64,000 nucleotides of DNA from an uncultured Lachnospiraceae bacterium (GCA_910577175.1 CAJTLU010000004.1:62001-126000); one strand, 5' to 3'. Shown: positions 6,523 through 15,807, counted from the first letter of the stretch. Program-made: numbers and translations. The notes: a model not told the origin generated them from the letters alone.

Positions 6523-8945
6523 TATTTTACAACTATATTGTACAGTCTGCCCTTGACATACAGCTCCTTGACGATATTCTTTCCATCCGTCAGCGCTGCA
6601 ATTGCTGCCTCGGCATGCACCATTTCCTTTACTGCCGCTTCGTCTGCGTCTGCCGGAACCATCAGCTTCGCCTTTACCTTTCCGTTTACCTGTACCGCAA
6701 TTTCAATCTCGTCCTCCTTAAGGACTGCCTCGTCATAGAGCGGCCATGCTTCAAAGGCAATGGTATCGTCGTGTCCGAGCAGGCTCCAGAGCTCCTCGCC
6801 CACATGCGGACAGATACACGAAAACATCTTAAGGAAGCCCTCCGCATAGTCTTTCGGACATTTTTTCGCCTTATACACTGCATTGACAAAAATCATCATC
6901 TGGCTGATTGCCGTATTAAACGCAAGCGCTTCAAAGTCAGAGGTCACCTTCTTTACGGTCTGGTGGTATACCTTTCTTACCGTCTCGTCCTCTTCGCCCG
7001 TAATGTTTTCCGCATCGGTGAAAAAGTTCCATACACGCACAATAAAGCGCCTTGCTCCTTCAACGCCCTGCTGGCTCCAAGGCTTGGACACCTCAAGCGG
7101 GCCCATGAACATTTCATACAGCCGCAGCGTATCTGCACCGTAATCCCTGACAATATCGCTCGGGTCTACGACATACTCCGGGTAACGCTTCCCCATCTTA
7201 ATTCCGTTGGCGCCTAAAATCATTCCCTGATGTACCAGCTTCCGGAACGGCTCCTTAACCGGAGAAAGCCCCTTGTCGTACAGATAACGGTTCCAGATAC
7301 GGGAATACATCAGATGTCCTACCGTATGCTCCGGCCCGCCGATATACAAGTCTACCGGCATCCAGTGCTTTAACAGCTCGTAATTTGCAAATTCCTTCTC
7401 ATTATCCGGGTCAATATAGCGGAGGAAATACCAGCTCGAACCCGCGCTTCCCGGCATCGTGGACGTCTCACGTGTTCCCCGGATGCCGTTTCTGTCATAC
7501 TGCTTCCACTCCTCGGCATTCTCTAACGGCGCCTTTCCGTTCTTTCCCTTATAATCGGAAAGCTCCGGCAGAACCAGCGGAAGCTCCTCGTCGTCCAGCA
7601 CATGAATATTGCCGTCCTCTTTATAAACGACCGGAACCGGCTCGCCCCAATAACGCTGTCTTGCAAAAATCCATTCACGGAAATGATAATTTACCTTTCT
7701 ACGCGCAACGCCCATTGCCTCTAACTTCTTCGTAATAGCCTCTTTTGCATCCTCAACGACAAAGCCTGTAAACTCTTCGGAATTCATCAGCTTACAGCCC
7801 TTCCCGAGATACTCTCCCTTCTCAAACGCCTTCTCGCTGACATCCCCGCCGTCGATGACCTGAATCATCGGGATGTTGTGTACGACTGCATATTCAAAGT
7901 CACGCTGGTCGTGCGACGGAACCGCCATAACTGCGCCTGTGCCGTAGTTGGCCAATACGAAATCGCCGATAAACAGCGGCACTTCCTTTCCGTTGACCGG
8001 ATTGACCGCATAAATCCCCTTCAGGCAGCACCCGGACTTTGTTTTGTTCAGTTCGGTACGGTCCATGTCGTTTTTCTTGACGGTTTCGGCAATATACGCC
8101 TCCACCTCCTCTTTATTTTCAATCCGCGGCATCAAATCCTTCACTATCTGCCCGTCCGGCGCAAGCACCATAAACGTAATGCCGTAAATCGTTTCGATAC
8201 AGGTCGTATAAATGGAAAAACTTCCGCCGCCTACAATCTGGAAATCCACCTCGACGCCCTCGGAGCGTCCAATCCAGTGGCGCTGCATTTCCTTCGTGGA
8301 CTCCGGCCAGTCAATTTCATTTAAGCCCTCCAACAGCTTTTCTGCAAACGCCGGCTGGTCGATTACCCACTGCTTCATGTTCTTTCGGATGACCGGATAG
8401 CCGCCGCGCTCAGACTTTCCGTCGACTACCTCGTCATTGGAAAGCACGGTTCCAAGCTCCTCGCACCAGTTCACCGGCATATCGATATACTTTGCATAGC
8501 CGTCCAGATACAGCTGCTTAAAAATCCACTGGGTCCACTTATAAAACTTCGGGTCGCTGGTTGCCACCATCTTCGACCAGTCATAGTCAAATCCAAGCTC
8601 CTTTAACTGTCTGGAAAATGTCTGAATATTCTGCTCCGTAAATCCGCTCGGGTGGTTTCCGGTATTCACCGCATACTGCTCCGCCGGAAGCCCGAACGAG
8701 TCATAGCCCATCGGATGCAGTACGTTATAGCCCTGCATACGCTTCATCCGTGACATAATATCCGTCGCGGTATAGCCCTCCGGATGTCCTGCATGGAGAC
8801 CTACCCCCGAAGGATACGGAAACATATCGAGTGCATAATACTTCGGCTTGCTAAAATCCCAGACATCCGTCTTGAACGTCTGATTTTCTTCCCAGTACGC
8901 CTGCCACTTTTTCTCAATGACAGCGGGATTGTACGTTTTTTCCAT
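6522..8945 (-). CDS. leuS: Leucyl-tRNA synthetase
   Basis: An 807-residue bacterial LeuRS that charges tRNA(Leu) in the cytoplasm. HIGH is HAGH in PYPSGVGLHAGH. The CP1 editing insertion occupies roughly 220-410, and the KMSKS position reads KMGKR, followed by YPEYVV. The C-terminus ends with the small LeuRS C-domain (VNGKVKAKLMVPADA). The start at 8945 (MEKTYNPAVIEKKWQ) follows AAAGGAG with good spacing. An upstream in-frame ATG at 9116 would add 57 unrelated residues read through the T-box terminator and is rejected. Expression is controlled by a leucine T-box directly upstream. Confidence 0.95.
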   Translation of the reverse strand: MEKTYNPAVIEKKWQAYWEENQTFKTDVWDFSKPKYYALDMFPYPSGVGLHAGHPEGYTATDIMSRMKRMQGYNVLHPMGYDSFGLPAEQYAVNTGNHPSGFTEQNIQTFSRQLKELGFDYDWSKMVATSDPKFYKWTQWIFKQLYLDGYAKYIDMPVNWCEELGTVLSNDEVVDGKSERGGYPVIRKNMKQWVIDQPAFAEKLLEGLNEIDWPESTKEMQRHWIGRSEGVEVDFQIVGGGSFSIYTTCIETIYGITFMVLAPDGQIVKDLMPRIENKEEVEAYIAETVKKNDMDRTELNKTKSGCCLKGIYAVNPVNGKEVPLFIGDFVLANYGTGAVMAVPSHDQRDFEYAVVHNIPMIQVIDGGDVSEKAFEKGEYLGKGCKLMNSEEFTGFVVEDAKEAITKKLEAMGVARRKVNYHFREWIFARQRYWGEPVPVVYKEDGNIHVLDDEELPLVLPELSDYKGKNGKAPLENAEEWKQYDRNGIRGTRETSTMPGSAGSSWYFLRYIDPDNEKEFANYELLKHWMPVDLYIGGPEHTVGHLMYSRIWNRYLYDKGLSPVKEPFRKLVHQGMILGANGIKMGKRYPEYVVDPSDIVRDYGADTLRLYEMFMGPLEVSKPWSQQGVEGARRFIVRVWNFFTDAENITGEEDETVRKVYHQTVKKVTSDFEALAFNTAISQMMIFVNAVYKAKKCPKDYAEGFLKMFSCICPHVGEELWSLLGHDDTIAFEAWPLYDEAVLKEDEIEIAVQVNGKVKAKLMVPADADEAAVKEMVHAEAAIAALTDGKNIVKELYVKGRLYNIVVK

Positions 8946-9052
8946 AATTACTCCTTTCCATTCAAGCGGGTACTTACAACATCCTCCGCCCGCGCAGGCA
9001 CAAAGCCCTGCAGAGCGTTTTTTGCTTCCCGGTGCTTCCTTCCCTGTGAGGC

Positions 9053-9325
9053 AAAAAAAGCCTTCGTCCCACAAAGAGACGAAAGCCTGATCTTCCGCGG
9101 TACCACTCTTATTCAAAGGTTCTGCCTTTTGTAACAGTTCCTCTGCGCTTTGTCATCCTGTAACGGAGATGCTCCGTCGCCGCCTACGCAGAGCAGTCCT
9201 TCTGCTCCTTCCGCGGCAAGGCTCCGAGGCGAGTTCCATAAAGCCGGTTGCCGCCTCGCACCACCCGGCGGCTCTCTGAACGCCTGACTGCATGTACTGC
9301 TCCTCTTCCCAGCCGTTTCCATATA
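9053..9325 (-). promoter_or_regulatory. Leucine T-box leader of leuS with terminator/antiterminator
   Basis: Read on the minus strand, the leader starts with a stem I region containing AGAGGAGCAGTA and an apical GGGTGGTGCGAG. The specifier region GGAACTCGCC presents CTC, a leucine codon. Downstream is the T-box proper, AGAGTGGTACCGCGG at about 9097-9111. It is followed by an intrinsic terminator, GCTTTCGTCTCTTTGTGGGACGAAGGC plus a T run, at about 9054-9083. Uncharged tRNA(Leu) is expected to bind the specifier and T-box and favour the antiterminator. Class, specifier and the downstream leuS gene all agree. Confidence 0.93.
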
Positions 9326-9331
9326 CATTTT

Positions 9332-9359
9332 ACTATATCAAATATTTCTCATTTGTCAA
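9332..9359 (-). promoter_or_regulatory. Promoter of the leuS T-box transcript
   Basis: The -35 TTGACA is at 9359-9354 and the -10 TATAGT at 9337-9332, with 16-nt spacing, just upstream of the T-box stem I. The -35 overlaps the stop codon of the upstream phosphatase gene, so no terminator separates the two units. Confidence 0.8.
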
Positions 9360-10030
9360 GAGCTATATTTCCTTGAATTTCCGCCTTCCTTTACCGCGGC
9401 ATACAATTCCTCTATATTGTCCGCAAAACACGCGGCGCCATGCTCCTCTAATACCGCTCTTTCGCGGAAACCCCATGTGACAGAAATACAGGACAGTCCG
9501 GCATTACGCGCCGTCGCCACATCGACCTCGGAATCTCCGACATAAACGGCCTCTTCCTTTTTGGTTCCCAGTCTGCGCAGCACCTCCTCCACCATATCCG
9601 GCGCAGGCTTTCTGGAAAGCCCTTCTATTTCACCAAGCACCGCGTCAAAGCAACCCGGAAAATACTGCTCTGCCAGCTTTTGCACAGCAAAATCCGCCTT
9701 ATTGGACACAACTGCCAGAAGGAATCCTTCCTCCCTGAGACGCCAAAGCAGTTCCGGCACTCCGGCATACGGCGCCGTCGTATCGCTGCAATGAAGACTA
9801 TATTCCTCCCGGAACCGCACAAACACCACTTCCTCTGCTTCAGGTGGAATCCCTGCAGGCACCGAGCGGGCAATCAGCTTCCGGATTCCGTTCCCCACTG
9901 CAAGCCGCGTTTCCTCCAGTGTCCGCGCTGGATATCCGCTTGCACAAAGAGCTAAGTTTACTGCCGTACGCAAATCCTCCAACGTATTAAGTAATGTCCC
10001 GTCAAGGTCAAAAATCACCGCTTTTTTCAT
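9356..10030 (-). CDS. HAD-family phosphoglycolate phosphatase-like hydrolase
   Basis: A 224-residue HAD hydrolase of the Gph/PgpP type. Motif I is DLDGT (D8 nucleophile, D10), motif II is VVSNK, motif III is SRKPAPD, and motif IV is GDSEVD. The helical cap lies between motifs I and II, as in phosphoglycolate phosphatases and pyrophosphatase PpaX. Exact substrate is not decidable by eye. It overlaps the preceding membrane-protein gene by 4 bp, so the two are translationally coupled, and its stop overlaps the leuS promoter. Confidence 0.85.
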   Translation of the reverse strand: MKKAVIFDLDGTLLNTLEDLRTAVNLALCASGYPARTLEETRLAVGNGIRKLIARSVPAGIPPEAEEVVFVRFREEYSLHCSDTTAPYAGVPELLWRLREEGFLLAVVSNKADFAVQKLAEQYFPGCFDAVLGEIEGLSRKPAPDMVEEVLRRLGTKKEEAVYVGDSEVDVATARNAGLSCISVTWGFRERAVLEEHGAACFADNIEELYAAVKEGGNSRKYSS

Positions 10031-11469
10031 TTTTCTGATGTCCTTTCCCGCTCCTTCAGCGTTTCATAGCATAAAAGCATCTCCTCTGCATCCTCCGTGG
10101 AAAATATCACTCGCTTTCCGTTTGTTTTTTCCACCAGAATAAAATACTCTGCCTCCCGGTACACAATTGACCTTCCGGAGCCATATCCCTTCAAATGATA
10201 CTCTCCAAGCGCCATATGTTTCATGCCGGAGCCAAATACCCTGGAAAGTTCCGGGGACTCCTTAAGCAATGTCACTTCCTGTATCTCCTCAAACGCAAGC
10301 GTTTCCTTGTAATACCAGCCTCCCCTGACCTCTATTCCGTCTTCTTTCTGTGCTATTGTAACCGTACCGAAATCGAGCGGAAGCATTGCAATGCCAAGCC
10401 CGATGCAAACAAACAGGGTGCCAAGCAGAAGCCATTTCGTAACCTTCCCCCAGACCGTTGCCATATTGGTTGTAATCCCGTAACAACGATTTTCTACAAA
10501 AGTATTGGTATCCTGCGGATTGTAATAGTATCCGTTTTTCCAACAGGCGTCTTCGTCCTCTTTCCAAAACTCCTCCCTTCCGGCGTTAAGCTCCCTTTTA
10601 ACCTTTTTCACGCGTGCGGCAGCGGCCAGAAGAGCCCAGACGGACAATCCCGTTACGAGAACACTCACTCCGGCAAAAATCCCCCACCGTTCCAGACTAC
10701 CAGAGAACGCGCCGTTTGTTCTAATCTCTTTCATATAAGAATGCAGCCACACCATCAGATAGAACTGATAGAGACAAAGCAGGATTTCCTCTATTACGAT
10801 ACACGCTGTCCATGCCCGCCCCGCCGTCTTATTCAATATATAATTGATTTCTGAATCCTCGCTGTATACCTTAAGCTTTCTGTGTGCCGCAAGATGGAAC
10901 AGATAAAAAAACAAAAGAACGACTACCACATTTGATACTGGAAACAACAGCAATATCGTATCCCCGTTCCCACACAAAAAATACCAGAAAAAGGAGCACA
11001 CACAAATCCAGAATGGCAGAAACATCCAAAGTTCTGAGACCGGGAACGTCTTTTTCCTACGGCTTACCGCCGTATCCACATTGCAATTTGTCTGCTTGAC
11101 CGGCTGGCACCACCCCTTTTCCTTTTTCAGCTCATACATCCTGCCGGCATACTTCTTTATAAGCTTATACTCCCCTAAAATTGCGGCGGTACACCATGCC
11201 GTCAGATACAGGATTCCAAAGGACATATATTCCCCGCACAGGAAAAATCCAAAGGAAAGCCCAAACAAACCTATGGCAAACTTCCATAACTCCGCCTTAT
11301 ATTGCTTTACAAGCCGCACTACCTCCGGGTCATTCCGCTGCTCCCCACGAATGGTCATATAAAGCAAATAGTCTGATTTTTTCCGGATAATCAGCAGAGC
11401 CTCCAGAAGAAACGCCATTTCTATCGTCAAAGCTACTGCAATATAAGAAATCGCTAACACCATTCCCAT
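10027..11469 (-). CDS. Multi-pass membrane protein with DUF5808-like segment and PH-like tail
   Basis: A 480-residue protein with about eight hydrophobic segments (near 3-25, 65-100, 148-205, 222-250, 265-290 and 340-365). A soluble stretch, YYYNPQDTNTFVENRCYGIT, resembles the DUF5808 motif. The C-terminal 110 residues (EDGIEVRGGWYYKETLAFEEIQEVTLL) look like a bacterial PH domain. It begins inside the end of the GntR gene (16-bp overlap). A GntR/YtrA-type regulator followed by a DUF1648/DUF5808-type membrane protein is a common Firmicute arrangement linked to envelope stress, but the function here is unknown. A second in-frame ATG at 11463 is an equally good start. Confidence 0.7.
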   Translation of the reverse strand: MGMVLAISYIAVALTIEMAFLLEALLIIRKKSDYLLYMTIRGEQRNDPEVVRLVKQYKAELWKFAIGLFGLSFGFFLCGEYMSFGILYLTAWCTAAILGEYKLIKKYAGRMYELKKEKGWCQPVKQTNCNVDTAVSRRKKTFPVSELWMFLPFWICVCSFFWYFLCGNGDTILLLFPVSNVVVVLLFFYLFHLAAHRKLKVYSEDSEINYILNKTAGRAWTACIVIEEILLCLYQFYLMVWLHSYMKEIRTNGAFSGSLERWGIFAGVSVLVTGLSVWALLAAAARVKKVKRELNAGREEFWKEDEDACWKNGYYYNPQDTNTFVENRCYGITTNMATVWGKVTKWLLLGTLFVCIGLGIAMLPLDFGTVTIAQKEDGIEVRGGWYYKETLAFEEIQEVTLLKESPELSRVFGSGMKHMALGEYHLKGYGSGRSIVYREAEYFILVEKTNGKRVIFSTEDAEEMLLCYETLKERERTSEK

Positions 11470-11876
11470 TTTGCACCGCCTCCTGTCTCATTTTCTTGTT
11501 GTTCCGTACTCATCTTCTGATATACCTTTTCACAAAGTGCAATAAATTCCTGCTTCTCCACACCCCGTACCGTAGCCTCCGCAATCAAAAGCAGAAGCTC
11601 CCTCTCTGCCTTTTCCCGGAACGTACCGAACATATCCTTTTTCGGATTCACCCGCGCGCCATGCCTGCGGTCAATCTCAATAAAGCCTTCGCTTTTTAAA
11701 ATAGCATACGCTTTGTTGACTGTCATGGAGTTTACCCCCAGGTCTTCCGCCATCTGGCGCACCGTCGGAAGCCCCTCCCCCGGCAAAAGCTCTCCCCTTC
11801 CAATGCCGACCACGACGGCGTTCCGCAGTTGCACATAAATCGGCACCTCACTTGCCATATCAAGACGGATAATCAC
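11454..11876 (-). CDS. GntR-family transcriptional regulator (YtrA/YhcF type)
   Basis: A 140-residue regulator with an N-terminal winged helix: PIYVQLRNAVVVGI, GELLPGEGLPTVRQMAEDLGVN and SMTVNKAYAILKSEG. Only a short helical tail follows in place of an effector domain, typical of the YtrA subfamily. The start is taken as GTG at 11876 because GGAGGTG lies 6 nt upstream; the in-frame ATG at 11918 has no ribosome site. It is cotranscribed with the downstream membrane protein. A perfect palindrome over its own promoter (11942-11986) suggests autorepression. Confidence 0.88.
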   Translation of the reverse strand: MIIRLDMASEVPIYVQLRNAVVVGIGRGELLPGEGLPTVRQMAEDLGVNSMTVNKAYAILKSEGFIEIDRRHGARVNPKKDMFGTFREKAERELLLLIAEATVRGVEKQEFIALCEKVYQKMSTEQQENETGGGAKWEWC

Positions 11877-11941
11877 GCTTCTCACCTCCAATGTTTTTAA
11901 GCCTGTATAAGACGCCACATCTTATCTTCTTCCACTTCGCC

Positions 11942-11992
11942 TTTTGTCTTGTTTGTATTATCAATCATAATACAAACAAGACAAAATGTCAA
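11942..11992 (-). promoter_or_regulatory. Promoter with perfect 20-bp palindromic operator for the GntR unit
   Basis: A perfect inverted repeat occupies 11942-11961 (TTTTGTCTTGTTTGTATTAT) and 11967-11986 with a 5-nt centre. The promoter on the minus strand is TTGACA (11992-11987), 17 nt, then TATGAT (11969-11964). The palindrome thus covers the spacer and -10. This is the expected form of a dimeric YtrA-type GntR operator; the binding partner is inferred from position. Confidence 0.8.
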
Positions 11993-12009
11993 GACAGAAT
12001 ACACACTTT

Positions 12010-12135
12010 TCTTCCATTCTTTAGCGCCCGCGAGAAGTCCCTCGGCATGTGCGCATCGTAGTGTTGCGCATGCAAAATTACAATGCGGCGCATTCCCTGG
12101 GACATAAAGGGGGCATATGAACTACAGAATCTCAA
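12010..12135. repeat. Partial copy of the CCGCATTTT palindromic element
   Basis: The segment GTTGCGCATGCAAAAT and the following GGGACATAAAG align with the right half of the element at 41750-42001 (GTTGCGTCATGCAAAAT, GGGACACAAAG). The end reads CTCAAAGT against CTCAAGT. The left half is missing. It fills most of the gap between the GntR promoter and the next gene. Homology was judged by eye. Confidence 0.5.
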
Positions 12136-12210
12136 AGTATCTTTTTACTTGAAATTTGAGTGAAATTATATTAAACTAAGCTTATTCAAAACAAAAGGGG
12201 GATATTTGTC

Positions 12211-13125
12211 ATGGACAAAAATTTTAAAGAGTTTGCCGTCTCTAAGGGGTTAAAGCTTTCTAACGGCATTGCTTACGGAAATCTGCATAGCCACGCCGCT
12301 ACTCTTTCAGATGGCGACGGCTTTAAACAAATTACTATAACGACACGCTTTGCCGATTCTGCAAAGCAGCGCGAGCTGGAAACCTATCTCCGGCAAAACA
12401 ATATTTTTCAGGAATATTCCTTGCGGGATTTTTCTTTTTTCCCGGAAAGAATCAACATTGTCTTTTTCTACAATAATAAAAATCAGCTTCTGACGATTAA
12501 CAATTTTATCAACTGGTTTTTCCCGCTTTTAGACCAGTATTCCGCTTCCGACGCCAATACCTGCCCTATCTGCGGCGGCAGCCTCACGGGCGGCTGCTGG
12601 AAGCTGATTGGCGGAGCAGCCTATCATCTGCATAGAGAATGCAGCGAAACGGTCTGCCAGAATATCGAAGCAAGCAATGCGGACGTCGGAACCGGCTCTT
12701 ACCTTGGCGGATTTCTGGGCGCCATTATAGGCGCCACACTGGGCGGAATTCTCTGGGGACTCGTTTTGTTTATCGGTTATGTTGCTTCTATCATCGGATT
12801 TGTTATCGGCTGGCTTGCAGAAATGGGCTACACTCTGCTTCATGGTAAAAAAGGAATCGTCGAGAGCATCATCCTGGGCTTTGCCGTTATTTTCGGCGTA
12901 CTGTTCGGCACTATCTTCTCACAGAGTATTACGCTGGTCAAGGAAGGCTTTGAAGTCGGGGAACTTCCAAAGCTGTTTTCCTTGCTGTTCCAGGACAGCA
13001 AATACGTGATGGCCTCACTGTTTGATATCATTCTTGGACTTGTTTTCGCAGCATTAGGTGCCTTCAGCCTGATTAAGGGCGCAGGAAAGAAAGGCTCCAA
13101 AACAAAGGTTATCGATTTGGAATAG
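12211..13125 (+). CDS. Unknown membrane protein with zinc-finger-like CPIC motif
   Basis: A 304-residue protein I do not recognise. Residues 1-115 are soluble. A metal-site-like cluster follows: C118 and C121 in CPICGG, then HLHREC (H139, H141, C144). Glycine-rich membrane segments lie at about 163-205, 216-240 and 268-290, with a short basic tail. The start ATG follows AAAAGGGGGA. It stands alone and converges on the SDR gene with a 2-bp gap. A cytoplasmic zinc-binding head on a small channel-like membrane domain is what can be described; no function is proposed. Confidence 0.75.
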   Translation: MDKNFKEFAVSKGLKLSNGIAYGNLHSHAATLSDGDGFKQITITTRFADSAKQRELETYLRQNNIFQEYSLRDFSFFPERINIVFFYNNKNQLLTINNFINWFFPLLDQYSASDANTCPICGGSLTGGCWKLIGGAAYHLHRECSETVCQNIEASNADVGTGSYLGGFLGAIIGATLGGILWGLVLFIGYVASIIGFVIGWLAEMGYTLLHGKKGIVESIILGFAVIFGVLFGTIFSQSITLVKEGFEVGELPKLFSLLFQDSKYVMASLFDIILGLVFAALGAFSLIKGAGKKGSKTKVIDLE

Positions 13126-13127
13126 CT

Positions 13128-13889
13128 TTACTTCAAATAACGCATCACGCGCAGCAACACCTCATGCGGAACCAGCTTTGTCAGCACCAGAAAGCCCTTC
13201 ATAGCAATCCCGGGGGTAATGACAGACCGCTTTTGCTTTGCTGCGCGGATGGCCGTCTTCACAACATTCTTTGCCTGCATTCTAAAATACTTCTTAAACC
13301 CATAGGTAGCTCCATACTGCTCTGCCCGTTTAAAAAACTCTGTATCCACCGGTCCCGGGCAGACGGCAGTTACAAAAATCCCACGCTTTTGCAATTCTTC
13401 AGAAAGTGCTCTTGAAAAAGAAAGCACATAGGACTTGCTTGCCGCATAAACCGCAAAGCCCGGCTGCGGCAGATAAGCTGCACTGCTTGCCATCTGAATG
13501 ATTCTCGCATTCTTCCTCATATACGGCAGACAAAGCATGGTAACTGCCGTCAGAGCCTTACAGTTCACATCCACAATCCCGAGCAGCTCCTCCTTGGAAC
13601 GGTTCTCTACTGCTCCGACAATGCCATATCCTGCACAGTTGACTAACATCTTTACCTCTGCCATACAGACCTTGAGTTGATGCTCCAGCTCTTCATAAAA
13701 CGACTGATTTCTGATATCTTCTGCAAAAATCCGCACCGGATGCTCCAGCCCCTTTGCAAGCTCCTCCATCCGCCCTTTCCGTCTGGCGACCAGCCAGAAC
13801 TCTTCCACACCAGAAACCTTCCTGTCTAACTGTCTTACAAACTCGGCGCCGATACCCGAGGACGCTCCTGTAATTATAATAACTTTCAT
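13128..13889 (-). CDS. Short-chain dehydrogenase/reductase
   Basis: A 253-residue classical SDR. The cofactor motif is TGASSGIG at 7-14, NCAG is at 84-87, the catalytic Ser near 135-136 is in MASSAAY, and YAASK gives Y148 and K152. An Arg pair after strand 2 (ARRKGRM) suggests NADP(H) preference. The C-terminal part resembles the DltE/YqjQ-like group acting on lipids or ketones, but the substrate cannot be read from sequence. Cytoplasmic. It is transcribed alone and converges with the upstream membrane-protein gene. Confidence 0.88.
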   Translation of the reverse strand: MKVIIITGASSGIGAEFVRQLDRKVSGVEEFWLVARRKGRMEELAKGLEHPVRIFAEDIRNQSFYEELEHQLKVCMAEVKMLVNCAGYGIVGAVENRSKEELLGIVDVNCKALTAVTMLCLPYMRKNARIIQMASSAAYLPQPGFAVYAASKSYVLSFSRALSEELQKRGIFVTAVCPGPVDTEFFKRAEQYGATYGFKKYFRMQAKNVVKTAIRAAKQKRSVITPGIAMKGFLVLTKLVPHEVLLRVMRYLK

Positions 13890-13938
13890 TCTGCTATCCT
13901 TTCCATGACAAAATCAGCGGCGTTTCCCCATGCATCAG

Positions 13939-13984
13939 AAAACGGGACCGCCTACACCAGTTCTCTCGTGCAGTACAGTCCCGC
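13939..13984 (-). terminator. Probable intrinsic terminator after pgcA
   Basis: On the minus strand, GCGGGAC (13984-13978) pairs with GTCCCGT (13948-13942) and a short TTTT follows. The loop holds a second imperfect stem. It lies 36 bp past the phosphoglucomutase stop. Confidence 0.5.
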
Positions 13985-14019
13985 TCTTTCCGTTCCTGTC
14001 GTTTAAAGCAGTTCCGCCA

Positions 14020-15741
14020 TTATGCCAGTGCCATCAACGCATCGGTCAATTCCTTTAACTTTGTATCAGCATCTGCCGCATCGCTGCCATTGACACCGAT
14101 ATAGAACTTGATTTTCGGCTCCGTTCCGGACGGGCGGACACAAACCCATGCATCATCGTTCAAATCAAAGTATAATACATTGGACTTTGGAAGCCCGGTC
14201 GGCGTCACCTTGCCGTCTGTAAGATCCGTTATGGTATCTTTCTCGTAATCCCGGAAAGAAAGCACCTGATAGCTTCCAAGACTCTTCGGCGGGTTTGCAC
14301 GGAAGCCGTCCATCATTTCCTGAATCTTTGCTACACCGTCTGCACCCTTTAATGTCATTGTCTGCAGACCTTCCTTAAAATATCCATACTTCTGGTAAAT
14401 ATTCTGCATCTGATCCCAAAGCGTCAGACCCTGCTTTCTGTAATATGCGGCAGCCTCGCAAAGCATCATTACCGCTACGACCGCATCCTTATCCCTCGCA
14501 TGCGTACCTACCAGACAGCCATAGCTTTCCTCAAAACCGAACTCATAATGCCCTTTTCTGGTCTGCTCAAACAGCTTAATCTGCTCGCCTATGTACTTAA
14601 AGCCGGTCAGCACCTCGATAAGCTTCACACCATATTCCTGCGCTACCTTATCGGTCATATTGGTCGTAACAATTGTCTTAATAATCGCACCGTCGTCCGC
14701 AATCCTGCCGAGTTCCTTACGCTGGCTCATCAGATACTCGCAAATCAGAATACCGGACATATTCCCGGTAAAGGACATATATTCTCCGGTTTTAGAATCC
14801 TTTGCATATACGCCAAGACGGTCCGCATCCGGGTCTGTCGCCATAATGACATCCGCATCCACCTTCTTTGCAAGAGCAAGCGCCAGTGCAAACGCCTTCT
14901 CATCCTCCGGATTCGGATAGCTTACGGTAGGGAAATTCCCATCCGGCAGCTCCTGCTCCGGCACGACATACACATTCTCAAAGCCAAGTTCCTTTAACAC
15001 GCGCTGCACCGGAACATTTCCGGTTCCATGCAACGGCGTATATACAATCTTTAATTCCTTTCCCTGCTCACGGATAATATCCGGATGGATAATCTGTCGC
15101 TTTAAGGCGGCAACATACTTGTCGTCAATCTCCTTGCCAATTACCTTTAACAGCCCTCTTGCCTCTGCTTCGGAACGCCCCATCGTCTTTACGGCACGGT
15201 AATCGGTCACAGCATTTACCTCTGCAATAATTTCCTTGTCCTTCGGGAAAGTAATCTGGGCGCCGTCCTCCCAGTAAACCTTATAACCATTATACTCTGC
15301 CGGATTATGACTTGCCGTGACTACAATTCCGGCAATACAACCAAGCTCACGCACCGCAAAAGAAAGCTCCGGCGTTGGCCGCAGCGATTCAAACAAATAC
15401 GTCCTGATTCCGTTTGCGCAAAGACAAAGCGCTGCTGCCTCGGAAAACTCCGGCGACATATTTCTGGAATCATATGCAATGGCAACTCCACGATTAGCTC
15501 CTCCCTCATCAATAATAAAGTTTGCCAGTCCCTGTGTCGCCTTTCTTACCGTATAATAATTCATACGGTTCGTTCCCGCTCCAATGATACCGCGGAGTCC
15601 TGCTGTGCCAAACTCCAGCTCACGATAAAATCGGTCTTTGATTTCCGCTTCATTTCCTTCAATTGCCCTTAACTCATCCTTCGTTGCTTCATCAAAATAC
15701 GGATTATGACACCAATCCTCATACATCTTTTTGTAATCCAT
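14020..15741 (-). CDS. pgcA: Phosphoglucomutase/phosphomannomutase, PgcA type
   Basis: A 573-residue alpha-D-phosphohexomutase that interconverts glucose-1-P and glucose-6-P. The phosphoserine loop is VTASHNPAEYNGYK (S144), the metal loop is DPDADR, the sugar loop contains GFEESYG, and the C-terminal phosphate loop is RPSGTEPKIKFY. All four domains are present and the length is normal for the PgcA group. The ATG has an AAGGAGG ribosome site. It is the only gene of its unit, with its own promoter. Confidence 0.93.
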   Translation of the reverse strand: MDYKKMYEDWCHNPYFDEATKDELRAIEGNEAEIKDRFYRELEFGTAGLRGIIGAGTNRMNYYTVRKATQGLANFIIDEGGANRGVAIAYDSRNMSPEFSEAAALCLCANGIRTYLFESLRPTPELSFAVRELGCIAGIVVTASHNPAEYNGYKVYWEDGAQITFPKDKEIIAEVNAVTDYRAVKTMGRSEAEARGLLKVIGKEIDDKYVAALKRQIIHPDIIREQGKELKIVYTPLHGTGNVPVQRVLKELGFENVYVVPEQELPDGNFPTVSYPNPEDEKAFALALALAKKVDADVIMATDPDADRLGVYAKDSKTGEYMSFTGNMSGILICEYLMSQRKELGRIADDGAIIKTIVTTNMTDKVAQEYGVKLIEVLTGFKYIGEQIKLFEQTRKGHYEFGFEESYGCLVGTHARDKDAVVAVMMLCEAAAYYRKQGLTLWDQMQNIYQKYGYFKEGLQTMTLKGADGVAKIQEMMDGFRANPPKSLGSYQVLSFRDYEKDTITDLTDGKVTPTGLPKSNVLYFDLNDDAWVCVRPSGTEPKIKFYIGVNGSDAADADTKLKELTDALMALA

Positions 15742-15807
15742 AAAAACCTCCTTCTGCCTTTTCGACTTCCCCGAATATTGAAATATTTCCTGTATTTCTC
15801 ATTTATG

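Noticed and set aside
9113..9328. Open frame of 71 codons upstream of leuS
   Set aside because: It is entirely within the T-box leader, and its sequence matches the conserved RNA elements.
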